From Closterium sp. NIES-65 (Eukaryota > Streptophyta > Zygnematophyceae > Desmidiales > Closteriaceae), in contig CANXME010001258.1 of the NCBI GenBank assembly GCA_948144175.1, positions 2,961,001-3,025,000 of the forward strand: a DNA stretch of 64,000 nt, written 5' to 3'. The position numbers and the translations under genes were made by a program. Below are positions 62,585 to 64,000 of this stretch, one piece after another; the stretch's first letter is position 1, and each line of letters opens with the position of its first letter. Below the pieces are notes generated by a model. That model worked only from the letters and a program-made list of their open reading frames with translations, was not told the origin of the DNA and did not search any database.

Positions 62585-64000
62585 TCAAGAGACAAACAGA
62601 TGAGGTAGAACGGGCAGAAGCCCAAGAGCAGTGCAAAACCGCTGAAGATCACTAGACCCGAGGGCCTTGGTGAAGACATCAAAAGTGTTGGCCCGAGAGG
62701 CCACGTAAGAAAGGCGAAGCTGACCACACTGTTGCAGCTCTCGAGCAAGAAAGTAGCGAAGAGCAATGTGCTTCGTTCTGTGCTCTAGTCTCTGCTCGCG
62801 ACACAAGGCAAGCATTGCCTTGTTGTCGACGTACAGAACTGGAGGAGAACGAGGCCGCTACCCCAATTCGGTCAGCAGGTAGGTCAATCAGCGTAGCTCC
62901 TGTGCAGCCATGGCCCCAGCGTAGATCTGGGCCTCACAGCTGGAACCAAGCAAAGAAGAAGAACGAGTGGACCTCCACAAGACAGAACCAGAGCCAAGAC
63001 TGAAGGTGTTAATCTGTGACGAACGCTGAGTCGCCTCATCGTCGGCCCATGAAGCGTCTGAGTGTCCTGTGAGTACCACTTGACCCCGCCCTCCAAGCAC
63101 GAGCTCCATGCCGGATGAACTGCACAAGTAACGCAGTACCCTCATCGCAGCATCGAAGTGCACCTTTCAGTGTCTACGTGGAGCCACGTAGCGAGCCAGG
63201 AGGCTGAGAGGGTACGCGAGGTCAGGTCGTGTGCACGTCATCAGGTACATGAGGCAACCCACAAGCTCTGGGTACGGACCACTCGGCTCTACGGACTCGT
63301 CCGAAGGTGGAGCTGAGAGCGAGTGGCCTGTAGACAGAGGAGTGGGCTGTGGCGAGGACCAAGTGAAGCCGAAGCGCCGAAGGACATAGTGCACCATGTG
63401 TGACTGAGTCTGGGTGATGGTGCGCCGTGCTCTGTCCTGGGTGATCTACAAGCCAAGATAGCTACGCAGTTCACCCAGGTCAGTGTAGGTGTGTCTCTCC
63501 TATAGGTCCGCCTTCACTAGAGCCAGCGCCTCAGTGTCAGTAGTAGCAAAAACTAAGTCGTCGACGTACACGAGAATGTAGAAATGCGGCAGGGTAGTGT
63601 CGGTGCGTAGAAACAGCGACGGGTCAGCAGAGGAAGGAGCAAACCCAAGAGCCAAAAGTGTAGTCCTCAGTGTGTCGTGCAACTTTCGGGGCGCCTGGCG
63701 GAGACCGTAGACCAGCCGTCGGAGGCTCCACTGGGTACCCGCAGGAAATGACCCAGTGAAGCCAGGTGGGCGGCGCAACCATATCTCCTCGTGAAGGCTG
63801 CCCTGCAATAAAGCTGTGGAGAAGTCGAGGGAGTGCAGCTTGTAGTCACGCTGTGCTGCAACGTGCAGCAGCACCCGAAGAGTGGTCATCTTCAGGGTGG
63901 GGGAGAAGGTCTGGAAGAAGTCAACCCCCTGTCTCTGACTGAAGCCTCAAGCAATGTAACGCGCCTTGAAGGCAGGCGGGGAACCCAGCGGCCGCTTCAC
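62585..64000 (-). pseudogene. Copia-8 RT and RNase H
   Basis: Minus-strand blocks: PPGFTGSFPAGTQWSLRRLVY and ILVYVDDLVFATTDTEAL (about 63560), LTQTQSHMVHYVLRRFGF, TRPDLAYPLSLLARYVAP, TGHSDASWADDEATQRSSQ, SSCEAQIYAGAMAAQELR, DNKAMLALCREQRLEHRTK, FTKALGSSDLQRFC. Stops interrupt at about 63446, 63165, 62889 and 62858. All core motifs remain recognisable. Confidence 0.9.

Larger units (their letters stand above)
62216..64000 (-). mobile_element. Copia-8: 3' part of a copia element running off the window
   Basis: 3' LTR 62216-62340 (125 bases, TGTTAAAATAGC...GTAGTTTGACA), polypurine tract on the minus strand CCTATGGGGGTG (62341-62352), a 3' UTR of about 230 bases, then RNase H and RT reading toward the window edge. 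The 5' part lies beyond 64000. Confidence 0.9.

Overview
The window is a retrotransposon graveyard and nest from a eukaryotic nuclear genome of the green lineage. Three things point there: chromodomain Ty3/gypsy elements, Ty1/copia elements with initiator-Met-type primer sites, and an L1-like LINE with a C-terminal zinc-binding region. The very GC-rich copia leaders would fit a large streptophyte-algal or early-plant genome, but I cannot name the organism. Nothing bacterial is present (no operons, no RBS-led genes, no CRISPR). Element names used here (Copia-1 to -8, Gypsy-A/B, TRIM-1/2) are local labels.

Layout. 1-955 is the 3' end of a copia pol (Copia-1). 956-41702 is one older copia element (Copia-2) opened by two insertions. 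(a) Gypsy-A (4752-17426, minus; TSD AGGCG) sits in its reverse transcriptase and itself carries a 5'-truncated LINE (7831-13082; 14-bp TSD) in pol and a small non-autonomous LTR element, TRIM-1 (15249-16769; TSD GGCTT), in gag. (b) Copia-3 (18884-41627; TSD AAAAC) sits in Copia-2's 3' LTR. Copia-3 is split by Copia-4 (23828-38745, minus) and by a deletion derivative, Copia-5 (39086-40380; TSD GTGCA). Copia-4 is split by Gypsy-B (26859-34644, plus; TSD AACTC), whose gag holds TRIM-2 (28146-29886, minus; TSD GACCC), which in turn holds a solo LTR (28881-29013; TSD ACCCC). The deepest chain is therefore six levels.

After 785 bases of unassigned DNA comes Copia-6 (42488-49356, minus; TSD AAGGA), nearly intact. 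49357-56200 is the only stretch not dominated by LTR elements. It has a long-TIR foldback-like element (about 49430-50223), one candidate host gene for a Ser-rich/Gly-rich/Trp-rich protein (51532-53079) and two apparently nested inverted-repeat elements (54706-55903). A TRIM-like fragment then abuts the 3'-truncated Copia-7 (to 62035). The window ends in Copia-8 (minus, from 62216), which runs off the edge.

How the parts work together. Autonomous elements (Gypsy-B, Copia-4, Copia-6) encode protease, integrase, reverse transcriptase and RNase H. The TRIMs and Copia-5 keep only LTR, primer site, leader and polypurine tract and must have been moved in trans. The most informative signals are a gag-pol -1 frameshift cassette conserved between the two gypsy elements with a base-pair covariation, repeated GC hairpins in copia and TRIM leaders, a WG/GW-rich acidic module in Copia-2, and a copia subgroup without a capsid-type Gag domain.
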